From positions 1 to 64,000 of the forward strand of contig NZ_VAHN01000001.1 in the NCBI RefSeq assembly GCF_005796205.1: a stretch of 64,000 nt of DNA, written 5' to 3'. Shown here in pieces: positions 16,373 to 24,344 of this stretch. The translations under genes were made by a program, and so were the position numbers. Position 1 is the first letter of the stretch. Every line of letters begins with the position of its first letter. Source of the stretch: Pseudarthrobacter sp. NamE2 (GTDB lineage Bacteria > Actinomycetota > Actinomycetes > Actinomycetales > Micrococcaceae). The notes beneath the pieces were generated by a model. That model was not told where the DNA came from and did not search any database. It worked only from the letters and a program-made list of their open reading frames with translations.

Positions 16373-17032
16373 ATGAACTACAACTTCGGGTGGTCCGCCG
16401 GTAATCTTCCGTCCAGCCGCTACGTCCTGCCGCAGTTCGAGGAACGTACCCCATACGGCTTCAAGCGCCAGGATCCCTACACCAAGCTGTTCGAGGACCG
16501 CATCATCTTCCTCGGCGTGCAGGTGGATGACGCGTCCGCTGACGACATCATGGCCCAGCTGCTGGTCCTCGAATCCACCGACCCTGACCGCGACATCACC
16601 ATCTACATCAACTCGCCGGGCGGATCCTTCACTGCCATGACGGCCATCTACGACACCATGCAGTACATCCGGCCCGAGATCCAGACCGTCTGCCTTGGCC
16701 AGGCTGCCAGCGCCGCAGCCGTCCTCCTCGCGGCCGGAACTCCGGGCAAGCGCCTGGCGCTTCCCAACGCACGCGTCCTGATCCACCAGCCGGCCCTGTC
16801 CGGCGGCCAGGGCGGGCAGGCCTCCGACCTCGAAATCCAGGCGGCGGAAGTCATGCGCATGCGGTCCTGGCTCGAAGACACCCTGGCCCGCCACTCGGGC
16901 CGGACCTCCGAGCAGGTCAACAACGACATCGAGCGTGACAAGATCCTGACCGCTGACGAGGCCCAGGCGTACGGCCTGATCGACCAGGTCCTGGACTCGC
17001 GCAAGATCAAACCTCAGGCAATCACGAGGTAG
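16373..17032 (+). CDS. clpP2: ATP-dependent Clp protease proteolytic subunit ClpP2
   Basis: A 219-aa partner of ClpP1. The triad is Ser in [11 protein letters not shown], His in LIHQPALSG and Asp in NDIERDKIL. The N-terminus ([22 protein letters not shown]) matches mycobacterial ClpP2, the subunit that docks the ClpX or ClpC1 ATPase. ATG 16373 has AGGAG about 9 bases upstream. A terminator follows, so clpX is expressed largely from its own promoter. Confidence 0.96.
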   Translation: MNYNFGWSAGNLPSSRYVLPQFEERTPYGFKRQDPYTKLFEDRIIFLGVQVDDASADDIMAQLLVLESTDPDRDITIYINSPGGSFTAMTAIYDTMQYIRPEIQTVCLGQAASAAAVLLAAGTPGKRLALPNARVLIHQPALSGGQGGQASDLEIQAAEVMRMRSWLEDTLARHSGRTSEQVNNDIERDKILTADEAQAYGLIDQVLDSRKIKPQAITR

Positions 17033-17045
17033 CAGTACGTAAAGT

Positions 17046-17085
17046 GCCGGTGCGGGCCAGTTCATTTGGCCCCACCGGCCTTTTC
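17046..17085 (+). terminator. Terminator after clpP2
   Basis: GCCGGTG and GGGCCA pair with TGGCCC and CACCGGC around a 7-nt loop, followed by CTTTTCCTT. Confidence 0.75.
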
Positions 17086-17209
17086 CTTCCACCCTTGGGA
17101 CCCAATGTGACCTAGAGTGGAAGTTGTCACAAACCGGTCCTCGCAGGCTGGTGAATATTCCAGCAACGGTGCAAGGCTGCATGGCAGCAAGATACTAAGG
17201 GGTTCACAT

Positions 17210-18490
17210 ATGGCTCGGATTGGCGAGAGCACGGATCTGCTGAAGTGTTCTTTCTGCGGAAAGAGCCAGAAGCAGGTACGGAAGCTCATTGCCGGGCCGG
17301 GAGTCTACATCTGCGATGAGTGCATAGAACTGTGCAACGAAATCATCGAGGAAGAACTCGCGGAAGTCGCCGACCTGGGCAGCTTCGAACTGCCCAAGCC
17401 CCGTGAGATTTTCGACTTCCTGCAGGAATACGTCATCGGCCAGGAACCCGCCAAACGCTCCCTCGCCGTCGCGGTCTACAACCACTACAAGCGCATCCAG
17501 GCGGGTCACGCTCCCAAGTCCGGCAGCCTGGGCGACGGCGGGCACCACGACGACGTCGAAATCGCCAAGTCGAACATCCTCCTGATCGGACCCACCGGCT
17601 GCGGCAAGACCTACCTTGCCCAGACCCTCGCACGCCGACTGAACGTGCCGTTCGCCGTTGCGGACGCCACTGCCCTGACCGAGGCCGGGTACGTGGGCGA
17701 GGACGTGGAAAACATCCTCCTCAAACTCATTCAGGCCGCGGACTACGACGTCAAGAAGGCCGAACAGGGCATCATCTACATTGACGAGATCGACAAGATC
17801 TCACGCAAGAGCGAAAACCCCTCGATCACCCGGGACGTTTCGGGTGAGGGTGTCCAGCAGGCTCTCCTGAAGATTCTTGAGGGCACCGTTGCGTCCGTCC
17901 CGCCGCAGGGCGGACGGAAGCATCCGCACCAGGAATTCATCCAGATTGATACCACTAACGTGCTGTTCATTGTGGCCGGCGCCTTCGCCGGGCTGGAAGA
18001 AATCATCGGGTCGCGCTCCGGGCGGAAGGGGATTGGCTTTGGCGCGCCCCTGAACGAGGCCAGCAAGAAAGTGGACTCCTACGGCGAGGTGATGCCGGAG
18101 GACCTGCTCAAGTTCGGGCTGATCCCCGAATTCATCGGCCGCCTGCCGGTTATCACCACGGTCTCAAACCTGGACCGCGAGGCTCTGATCCAGATCCTGT
18201 CCACGCCCAAGAACGCACTGGTCAAGCAGTACCAGAAGATGTTCCAGATCGACGGCGTGGAACTGGTGTTCGACGACGCCGCCCTCGATGCCGTCGCGGA
18301 CCAGGCCCTGGAGCGCGGCACCGGCGCCCGCGGCCTGCGGGCCATCCTGGAGGAAGTCCTGCTTCCGGTCATGTTTGATCTTCCCAGCCGCGAGGACGTG
18401 GCCAGCGTGGTGATCACGGCGGACGTGGTCCTCAAGGGCGCCGAGCCCACCATGATCCCGCACGCCGCCAAGCGCCGGAAGTCCGCGTAG
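17210..18490 (+). CDS. clpX: ATP-dependent Clp protease ATP-binding subunit ClpX
   Basis: A 426-aa AAA+ unfoldase that feeds substrates into ClpP1P2. The N-terminal zinc-binding domain has Cys pairs CSFC and CDEC (residues 13-38). Walker A is GPTGCGKT, Walker [10 protein letters not shown] and the pore loop GYVGED; SEFIGRLP-like [10 protein letters not shown] and sensor 2 GARGLR follow. The frame opens upstream at 17117, but ATG 17210, preceded by AAGGGG, begins the canonical zinc-finger domain. A -10-like TAGAGT at 17113-17118 flanked by TGTGAC/GTCACA half-sites suggests a separate promoter. Confidence 0.97.
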   Translation: MARIGESTDLLKCSFCGKSQKQVRKLIAGPGVYICDECIELCNEIIEEELAEVADLGSFELPKPREIFDFLQEYVIGQEPAKRSLAVAVYNHYKRIQAGHAPKSGSLGDGGHHDDVEIAKSNILLIGPTGCGKTYLAQTLARRLNVPFAVADATALTEAGYVGEDVENILLKLIQAADYDVKKAEQGIIYIDEIDKISRKSENPSITRDVSGEGVQQALLKILEGTVASVPPQGGRKHPHQEFIQIDTTNVLFIVAGAFAGLEEIIGSRSGRKGIGFGAPLNEASKKVDSYGEVMPEDLLKFGLIPEFIGRLPVITTVSNLDREALIQILSTPKNALVKQYQKMFQIDGVELVFDDAALDAVADQALERGTGARGLRAILEEVLLPVMFDLPSREDVASVVITADVVLKGAEPTMIPHAAKRRKSA

Positions 18491-18569
18491 CACACTTCCG
18501 CCCACTCCCATCACCCCCTGACAGTCGTGGCTGCCCCCTGCGCAGCTGCCCGTACCCTAAGGAACAGCT

Positions 18570-19184
18570 ATGAGTGAAACCACTAGGAACCGGGCCGACT
18601 TCTGGTTCGATCCATTGTGCCCGTTCGCGTGGATCACCTCGCGGTGGATCGGCGAGGTGGAGGGCGTCCGGGACATCGAGACTGTCTGGCATGTCATGAG
18701 CCTGGCCGTCCTCAACGAGGGCCGCGACCTGGAACCGGCCTACCGCGAGTCCATGGACAACGCCTGGGGCATGGTGCGCGTCATCATCGCCGCGCAGCAG
18801 GAGCACGGACCGGACACGGTCAAGGCGCTCTACGACGCCATGGGCACGCTGATCCATGACGGCGGCGAAAAGGACCGCAACCTGGTGATCACGAAGGCTC
18901 TCGCGGAGTGCGGCCTTCCTGCGTCCCTGGCCGGCGCCGCCACGACGGACGCGTACGACGAACAGCTCCGCGCCAGCCACGAGGAAGGCATCTCCCTGGT
19001 GGGCCAGGACGTGGGCACACCCGTAGTGGCCTTCAACGGTACGGCGTTCTTTGGACCCGTGCTGACCCGGATCCCGCGCGGCGAAGAGGCAGGCAAAATC
19101 TGGGACGCCACCACCGAACTGGCAGCCTACCCACACTTCTTCGAGCTTAAGCGCAGCCGGACAGAGCGCCCCGAATCCAACTAG
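18570..19184 (+). CDS. DsbA-fold protein, mycothiol-dependent nitroreductase-like
   Basis: A 204-aa thioredoxin-fold protein related to mycobacterial Rv2466c, which uses mycothiol to reduce substrates. It opens ADFWFDPLCPFAWITSRWI and ends YPHFFELKR, with VGTPVVAFNG (the cis-Pro loop) between. The active site here is CPFA, with one Cys, where I recall CPWC in Rv2466c, so only a monothiol mechanism is possible. A TACCCT at 18553-18558 lies 11 bases before ATG 18570, and AAGGA overlaps the predicted mRNA 5' end. Confidence 0.85.
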   Translation: MSETTRNRADFWFDPLCPFAWITSRWIGEVEGVRDIETVWHVMSLAVLNEGRDLEPAYRESMDNAWGMVRVIIAAQQEHGPDTVKALYDAMGTLIHDGGEKDRNLVITKALAECGLPASLAGAATTDAYDEQLRASHEEGISLVGQDVGTPVVAFNGTAFFGPVLTRIPRGEEAGKIWDATTELAAYPHFFELKRSRTERPESN

Positions 19185-19205
19185 CGCCGCCCCAATCCGG
19201 GTACC

Positions 19206-19251
19206 AAGGGCCCCTGGAGAACTACCCGTTTGTAGTTCTCCAGGGGCCCTT
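19206..19251. terminator. Very long perfect hairpin after the DsbA-fold gene
   Basis: Arms 19206-19225 and 19232-19251 pair perfectly over 20 bp around a 6-nt loop, 22 bases after the stop. The rest of the gene-free stretch to 19517 holds the valS terminator and no gene I can support. Confidence 0.8.
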
Positions 19252-19452
19252 GCGCATACCCCTGGCGCGTACAAAAATAGTTTCTACCCACTTCGAAAGA
19301 AGCGGGACGCAGGAACCGAAGATTCAGTGATATGTATCCGACGCAGCCTTTGGCAAAGCCGGAAACAAGCTACCAGTGACGACGTAGGAAGACCTGAAAG
19401 TCCAAGGATCCTGCCAGACCATCAAGAGCGTCACCAGATGGCCGAAAAGTCG

Positions 19453-19490
19453 AAGCCCCACCAACGGCAAAACGCTGATGGGGCTTCCCC
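19453..19490 (-). terminator. Terminator after valS
   Basis: GAAGCCCCA and TGGGGCTTC arms around a long loop, read on the minus strand after the valS stop, are followed by GACTTTTCGG with a short T run. Confidence 0.6.
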
Positions 19491-19517
19491 TTTGCCCTGA
19501 AACAGGGCCCGCGGTTC

Positions 19518-22139
19518 CTATGCCTTTGCAGGCTCGTCCGTCACCGCCAGGTCCACGTCGCTGACCGCCAGTTCGCCGTTGCCGGCCACCAGGGTGATGT
19601 CCCGGGCGTTGGACGCGGCCCGCAGGTCGGACAGCCCGGCCCGGAGCTGCCCGATGAGAGCTTCCGGAGCCGTGATGGTTGCGGACAGCACCTCCGTACG
19701 CTGCTTCACCTTGGCCTCGGACTTTGCCTTGCGGACCCCGCTGAGCGCAATGCCCACGGTCGCCAGCATGGTGCTGTCGCCGCCGGGTACCTCCAGCGCA
19801 GCAGGCCATTCCGCCCGGTGCACGGAGCCGTTGCGCCACCAGCGCCAGACTTCCTCGGTAGCGAAGGGCAGGAACGGTGCGAAGAGCCGCAGCAGGGTGT
19901 CCAGCGTGGTGGCCAGGGCCGCCAGGACCGAGGCCCGCTCGGCATCACCGGCCCCGCCGTAGGCCCGGTCCTTGATGAGCTCCACGTAGTCGTCCGTGAA
20001 CTGCCAGAAGAAGCTTTCGGTGAGCTGCAGCGCACGTGCGTAGTCGTAGTTGTCGAAGGCCCTGGTGGCTTCCCGCACCACGTCCGCCAGCTGTGCAAGC
20101 ACGGCGCGGTCCAGGGGATTGGTGAGCGCCGACAGGTCTGTGCGCAGCACCGACTCTTCCGTGGCGCCCAGGTTGAGGACGAACTTGGAAGCGTTGAGCA
20201 GCTTAATGGCCAGGCGCCGACCGATCTTCATCTGGGCGATTTCGTAGGCGGTGTCCGCGCCGAGCCTGGCGGACGCGGCCCAGTAGCGCACGGCGTCCGA
20301 TCCGTACTCGTCCAGGACGTCGGTGGGGACCACCACGTTGCCCTTGGACTTGGACATCTTCTTGCGGTCCGGGTCCAGAATCCAGCCGGAGATGGCCGCA
20401 TGCTTCCACGGTGCGTTCTTCTGCAGGGCGTCAGCGCGTACCACGGAGGAGAACAGCCAGGTCCGGATGATGTCGTGGCCCTGCGGACGCAGGTCGAACG
20501 GGTATACCTTGGCGAACAGGTCCTCATCGCGGCTCCAGCCGCCCACGATCTGCGGCGTCAGCGAAGAGGTCGCCCAGGTGTCGAAGATGTCCGCGTCACC
20601 GGTGAAGCCACCCGGCACATCGCGCTGCGACTCCTCGTACCCCGGGGCGGCATCGGCCATGGGATCAACGGGCAGCTGCTCGTCGGAGGGGACAATGGGG
20701 GCGTCGTAGTTCGGGTTTCCGTCCGCATCCAGGGGGTACCAGACGGGAATGGGCACGCCGAAGAACCGCTGCCGCGAGACCAGCCAGTCCCCGTTCAGCC
20801 CCGAAATCCAGTTCTCATAGCGGGAACGCATGAAGGGCGGGTGGAAGTCAATCTCGTGGCCGCGCGAAATAAGCCGTTCCCGGCGGTCCTCGTCGCGTCC
20901 GCCGTTGCGGATGTACCACTGGCGCGAGGTGACCACTTCGAGCGGCTTGTCGCCCTTTTCGTAGAAGTTCACCGGGTGCATGATCTTCTTCGGCTCGCCG
21001 TCGAGCAGGTCCGCGTCAGCCAGGAGCTCCACGACGCCTTCCTTGGCGCTGAAGACGGTTTTGCCGGCGATTTTCGCGAAGGCCTCGCGGCCCGCTTCGG
21101 TGGTGATCCATTCCGGAGTGTCGCTGACGATCCGGCCGTCGCGGCCGACGATGGCGCGGGTGGGCAGCTGAAGTTCACGCCACCAGGTGACGTCCGTGAG
21201 GTCGCCGAACGTGCAGACCATGGCAATGCCGGAACCCTTGTCCGCCTTGGCCAGCGGGTGGGCCTTGACCTCAACCTCGACGCCGAAAACCGGGGACGTG
21301 ACCTTTTTGCCGAACAGCGGCTGGTACCGTTCGTCGTCGGGGTTCGCCACTAGAGCGGCGCAGGCCGCCAGGAGTTCGGGCCGGGTGGTCTCGATGTAGA
21401 TCTTCTCCCCGTCCCCGGTTAAGAAGGGGTACCGGTAGTAGGCGCCTGGCACCTCGCGGTCTTCCAGTTCAGCCTGGGCCACGGCAGTCCGGAACGTGAC
21501 ATCCCACAGGGTGGGGGCCTCGGCCATGTAGGCGTCGCCGGCGGCCAGGTTGGCCAGGAACGCCCGCTGGGATGCGGCACGGGAGTTGTCGTCGATAGTG
21601 CGGTAGGTCAGCTGCCAGTCGACGGACAGGCCCAGCGTTTGGAAGAGGTTTTCGAAAACCTTCTCGTCCTCGACCGCGAGCTCTTCACACAGTTCGATGA
21701 AGTTCCGGCGCGAGACCACGTCAAAGTCCCGCTGGTTCTTGGCAGGCTGTGCCGGCGGCCGGTAGTCGGGGTTGTACGGGATGGCGGGATCGCAGCGGAC
21801 ACCGTAGAAGTTCTGGACCCTGCGCTCGGTGGGCAGGCCGTTGTCATCCCAGCCCATGGGGTAGAAAACGTTCTTGCCCGTCATGCGCTGGTAGCGGGCC
21901 AGGACATCGGTCTGGGTGTAGGAGAACATGTGCCCCACATGCAGGGAACCCGATGCGGTGGGCGGGGGAGTGTCGATCGAGTAGACCTGCTCCCGCGTGG
22001 TGTCGGGGTTGAACTTGTACGTGCCTTCGGCCAGCCAGCGCTGCGTGAGGGCGGCTTCCAGCCCTTCCAAAGCCGGCTTGTCCGGGACGTTAATGGGGGC
22101 GGTGGTGGGCGTGTCTGTACCCTGCGTGTCTTCAGCCAT
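19518..22139 (-). CDS. valS: Valyl-tRNA synthetase
   Basis: An 873-aa class Ia aminoacyl-tRNA synthetase that charges tRNA-Val. The HIGH motif appears as SGSLHVGHMFSYTQTD (about residue 68) and the second signature as KKMSKSKGNVV. The editing (CP1) domain lies between them. The C-terminus is the anticodon-binding helix bundle followed by a short coiled region. ATG 22139 begins MAEDTQGTDTPTTAP, an unconserved extension. Convergent with the DsbA-fold gene and divergent from the SDR gene. No T-box is evident in its short 5' region. Confidence 0.97.
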   Translation of the reverse strand: MAEDTQGTDTPTTAPINVPDKPALEGLEAALTQRWLAEGTYKFNPDTTREQVYSIDTPPPTASGSLHVGHMFSYTQTDVLARYQRMTGKNVFYPMGWDDNGLPTERRVQNFYGVRCDPAIPYNPDYRPPAQPAKNQRDFDVVSRRNFIELCEELAVEDEKVFENLFQTLGLSVDWQLTYRTIDDNSRAASQRAFLANLAAGDAYMAEAPTLWDVTFRTAVAQAELEDREVPGAYYRYPFLTGDGEKIYIETTRPELLAACAALVANPDDERYQPLFGKKVTSPVFGVEVEVKAHPLAKADKGSGIAMVCTFGDLTDVTWWRELQLPTRAIVGRDGRIVSDTPEWITTEAGREAFAKIAGKTVFSAKEGVVELLADADLLDGEPKKIMHPVNFYEKGDKPLEVVTSRQWYIRNGGRDEDRRERLISRGHEIDFHPPFMRSRYENWISGLNGDWLVSRQRFFGVPIPVWYPLDADGNPNYDAPIVPSDEQLPVDPMADAAPGYEESQRDVPGGFTGDADIFDTWATSSLTPQIVGGWSRDEDLFAKVYPFDLRPQGHDIIRTWLFSSVVRADALQKNAPWKHAAISGWILDPDRKKMSKSKGNVVVPTDVLDEYGSDAVRYWAASARLGADTAYEIAQMKIGRRLAIKLLNASKFVLNLGATEESVLRTDLSALTNPLDRAVLAQLADVVREATRAFDNYDYARALQLTESFFWQFTDDYVELIKDRAYGGAGDAERASVLAALATTLDTLLRLFAPFLPFATEEVWRWWRNGSVHRAEWPAALEVPGGDSTMLATVGIALSGVRKAKSEAKVKQRTEVLSATITAPEALIGQLRAGLSDLRAASNARDITLVAGNGELAVSDVDLAVTDEPAKA

Positions 22140-22212
22140 TGGGCAATTCTTTCATGTTCCGCTGCCTCCCGCGGAACGCGCGGGGGAGCAGCAGCACGCA
22201 GGCGCACCCGGC

Positions 22213-22218
22213 TAGGGT
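22213..22218 (+). promoter_or_regulatory. -10 box, leaderless start of the SDR gene
   Basis: TAGGGT ends 6 bases before ATG 22225. No ribosome binding site is present. Confidence 0.55.
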
Positions 22219-22224
22219 GGTGCC

Positions 22225-22983
22225 ATGACTGAGGACGTGCATAACAAGGCAGCTCTGGTGACGGGCGCGAGCAGCGGCATCGGTGAAGCGACCGTGCGTG
22301 CCCTGCGTTCTGAAGGGTGGACGGTGTACGCCGTGGCGCGCCGGGCGGACAGGCTGGAGGCCCTGGCGGCCGGGACGGGCGCCGTTGCCCTCCCGGCGGA
22401 CGTCGCGGAGGACGACGACGTGTCCCGGCTCCTGGCGCACGTCACCGAAGCCGGGGGCGTGGACACCCTCATCAACATTGCCGGCGGCGCCAGGGGCGCC
22501 GACCCGGTCAGCGCGGCCAGCACGGAGGACTGGGAATGGATGTACCGCGTCAATGTGCTGGGCACCATGAAACTTACCCGCGCTTTCCTGCCCATGCTGC
22601 GCGCCACCGGGAAAGGCACGGTGCTTAACCTGACCTCGACGGCGGCCATCGCGGCGTACGAAGGCGGCGGGGGCTACAACGCCGCAAAGTTCGCCCAGCA
22701 TGCCATGACGGGCGCGCTCCGGCTCGAGGAAGCCGAGAACAACATCCGCGTTATCGAGGTGGCGCCGGGGCTGGTCCATACCGAGGAATTCGCGTTGAAC
22801 CGGCTTGGGAACCGGGAGGCGGCGGACAAGGTCTACCAGGGCGTGGAAAAGCCGCTCACCGCCGCGGACGTCGCCGACGTGGTCCGCTATGCCGTCAGCG
22901 CACCCCACCACGTCAACCTGGACCAGATAGTCATCCGGCCGGTGGCGCAGGCAGCCAACCACAAACTGATCAGGAAAAGCTGA
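22225..22983 (+). CDS. SDR family NAD(P)-dependent oxidoreductase
   Basis: A 252-aa classical short-chain dehydrogenase. The cofactor motif TGASSGIGEAT lies at residues 12-22, NIAGGARG replaces the usual NNAG, and the catalytic Ser (LTSTAAIAAY) and YNAAK are in place. Arg residues after beta-2 (VARRADRLEAL) suggest NADP(H) preference. It resembles YdfG-like 3-hydroxy acid or serine dehydrogenases, but the substrate cannot be read from sequence. It is expressed from its own leaderless promoter and ends 12 bases from a convergent gene. Confidence 0.88.
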   Translation: MTEDVHNKAALVTGASSGIGEATVRALRSEGWTVYAVARRADRLEALAAGTGAVALPADVAEDDDVSRLLAHVTEAGGVDTLINIAGGARGADPVSAASTEDWEWMYRVNVLGTMKLTRAFLPMLRATGKGTVLNLTSTAAIAAYEGGGGYNAAKFAQHAMTGALRLEEAENNIRVIEVAPGLVHTEEFALNRLGNREAADKVYQGVEKPLTAADVADVVRYAVSAPHHVNLDQIVIRPVAQAANHKLIRKS

Positions 22984-22995
22984 CGGCGAGCTGTA

Positions 22996-23988
22996 CTAGC
23001 CCACGTGGATTTCAAGGGCAGCCGCCACGGCCGCGTGGTCAGTGCCCGGCAACCGGTGGACCGAGTAGCTTGAGCCCCTGATGTCCTGGCTGGTCACCAG
23101 GTGGTCCAACGTGACGCCGGGAAGGTGGTAGCCGCGCATCGGCCAGGTGGGGACCAGCCGGCTCCCCGCCGCCGCGGCTACGTCCACCAGCGGCCGGCCC
23201 CCATACCCTCCGGCCAGCAGCGTCCGGAACTCCCGGTGGTCCAGCGTTGCGTTGAAGTCGCCGGCCAGCAGCAGCGGCCCGGAGCCCGGATCAGCCCGGC
23301 CCAGCGCCGCGAAATCGCTGCGCCACTGCCCCAGGCCGTCACCCACCGGCGCGAGGGTGTGCACGGCCACCACCTGCAGGTCCGCGCCGTTCCCGGCCGG
23401 ACCCAAAGCCACACGGACAACAGGCATGGTGAAGCGGGTGCCGGGCACCACTCCCGCGTCCACCAGCGGAAACGAGGAATAGACGGCCGCGCCGGCAGCC
23501 CTGCCGCGTGGGTGCGCTACCTGATAGGGAAGGATGGCCGGCAGACCGGCGTCGGCCAGCCTGTCTGCCAGTTCCTGGGTGTACTCCTCAACCGTGAGCA
23601 GCTCCACGCCCTGTTCCCGGACCAGGTCAACGATGCCCTCAGCGTCAGCCTCGCCCAGCTCGGCATTGATCGCCATTGCCTTTACCTGAACGGAGGGTGG
23701 GCCGGCGTGGGCCGCTGCATACCCCGCTGTTGGCGGCGGAAACAGCCACAACACCTGGACGGCCAACAACACCGCGGTCACCAGTTGCAGCGGCCTGCTG
23801 CGGGAGGCCAGCGCAAGGCCGAAAGCCACGGCCGCAGGCACTGTAAACCAGGGAACAAAGGCCAGCAGCTGCACTGCCAGGACGGGCCAGTCGGCAGGCA
23901 CAGCGCGCACCACAGCGACCCCGGCCACGGGAGCAGCGGCCAGGCCCGCCAGCCGGCGGAACACCGGTTTCGGCCCTTCGGCATTCAT
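22996..23988 (-). CDS. Membrane-anchored endonuclease/exonuclease/phosphatase family protein
   Basis: A 330-aa protein with three hydrophobic N-terminal segments (about residues 12-28, 32-62 and 68-90) and a C-terminal EEP domain, which in this topology probably faces outside. EEP motifs are LLLAGDFNATLDH (Asp/Asn), TLDHLVTSQD and a final PGTDHAAV; VKAMAINAELGEADAE is the metal-binding start. The substrate could be a phosphodiester, a nucleic acid or a lipid phosphate. ATG 23988 has TAGAAT at 24001-23996, 7 bases upstream; GGAGG also sits in that gap but too close to act as a normal ribosome binding site. Confidence 0.85.
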   Translation of the reverse strand: MNAEGPKPVFRRLAGLAAAPVAGVAVVRAVPADWPVLAVQLLAFVPWFTVPAAVAFGLALASRSRPLQLVTAVLLAVQVLWLFPPPTAGYAAAHAGPPSVQVKAMAINAELGEADAEGIVDLVREQGVELLTVEEYTQELADRLADAGLPAILPYQVAHPRGRAAGAAVYSSFPLVDAGVVPGTRFTMPVVRVALGPAGNGADLQVVAVHTLAPVGDGLGQWRSDFAALGRADPGSGPLLLAGDFNATLDHREFRTLLAGGYGGRPLVDVAAAAGSRLVPTWPMRGYHLPGVTLDHLVTSQDIRGSSYSVHRLPGTDHAAVAAALEIHVG

Positions 23989-23995
23989 GCCTCCG

Positions 23996-24001
23996 ATTCT
24001 A
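23996..24001 (-). promoter_or_regulatory. -10 box, leaderless start of the EEP gene
   Basis: TAGAAT on the minus strand ends 7 bases before ATG 23988. Confidence 0.5.
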
Positions 24002-24057
24002 GGACCGGGCGGGCGGAACCGAACCGGGCTGAATGGAAACCTTCGGCCGATCGATAG

Positions 24058-24063
24058 TAGACT
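24058..24063 (+). promoter_or_regulatory. -10 box of ileS
   Basis: TAGACT with a weak TGGAAA at 24034-24039 (18-base spacing). The transcript would start near 24070, just before the T-box stem I. Confidence 0.5.
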
Positions 24064-24069
24064 CGAAAC

Positions 24070-24290
24070 CGGCTAAGACCCGGCAATCACCGGTGAGCTT
24101 CCGGAAGAACACGCGGAAAACCTGTACCTGGCCTTCCGCGCCAGTAGAACCGGACGGGTAAGCCCGTCACAGCAGTAATGAGCGGCCGTCGCGGCCGGTT
24201 CCCGGAATGGGCAGCGGCGGTAAGTGAGGTGGTACCGCGGTAAGCGTGCAGTCCGGCGGACAGCACGGGAGCCGTCCTCGCATCCTGTAT
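24070..24290 (+). promoter_or_regulatory. T-box riboswitch of ileS (ultrashort stem I type)
   Basis: The T-box sequence AGGTGGTACCGCGG lies at 24227-24240, with UGGU at 24230-24233 able to pair with the uncharged 3' end of tRNA-Ile. Stem I is very short: CCGG, a loop with the Ile specifier ATC (24086-24088) followed by A, then CCGG. No T-run terminator comes before the ileS start, so control is probably translational, as known for actinobacterial ileS T-boxes. It fills the gene-free stretch 23989-24344. The 3' boundary is approximate. Confidence 0.88.
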
Positions 24291-24344
24291 CGAACAGCCG
24301 GCAGCCGCCGGCGGTTCGCCACGCCAACCCAGGATGTCAAGAGA

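Noticed and set aside
19818..21353. 511-codon plus-strand frame opposite valS
   Set aside because: Shadow of valS with no conserved features.
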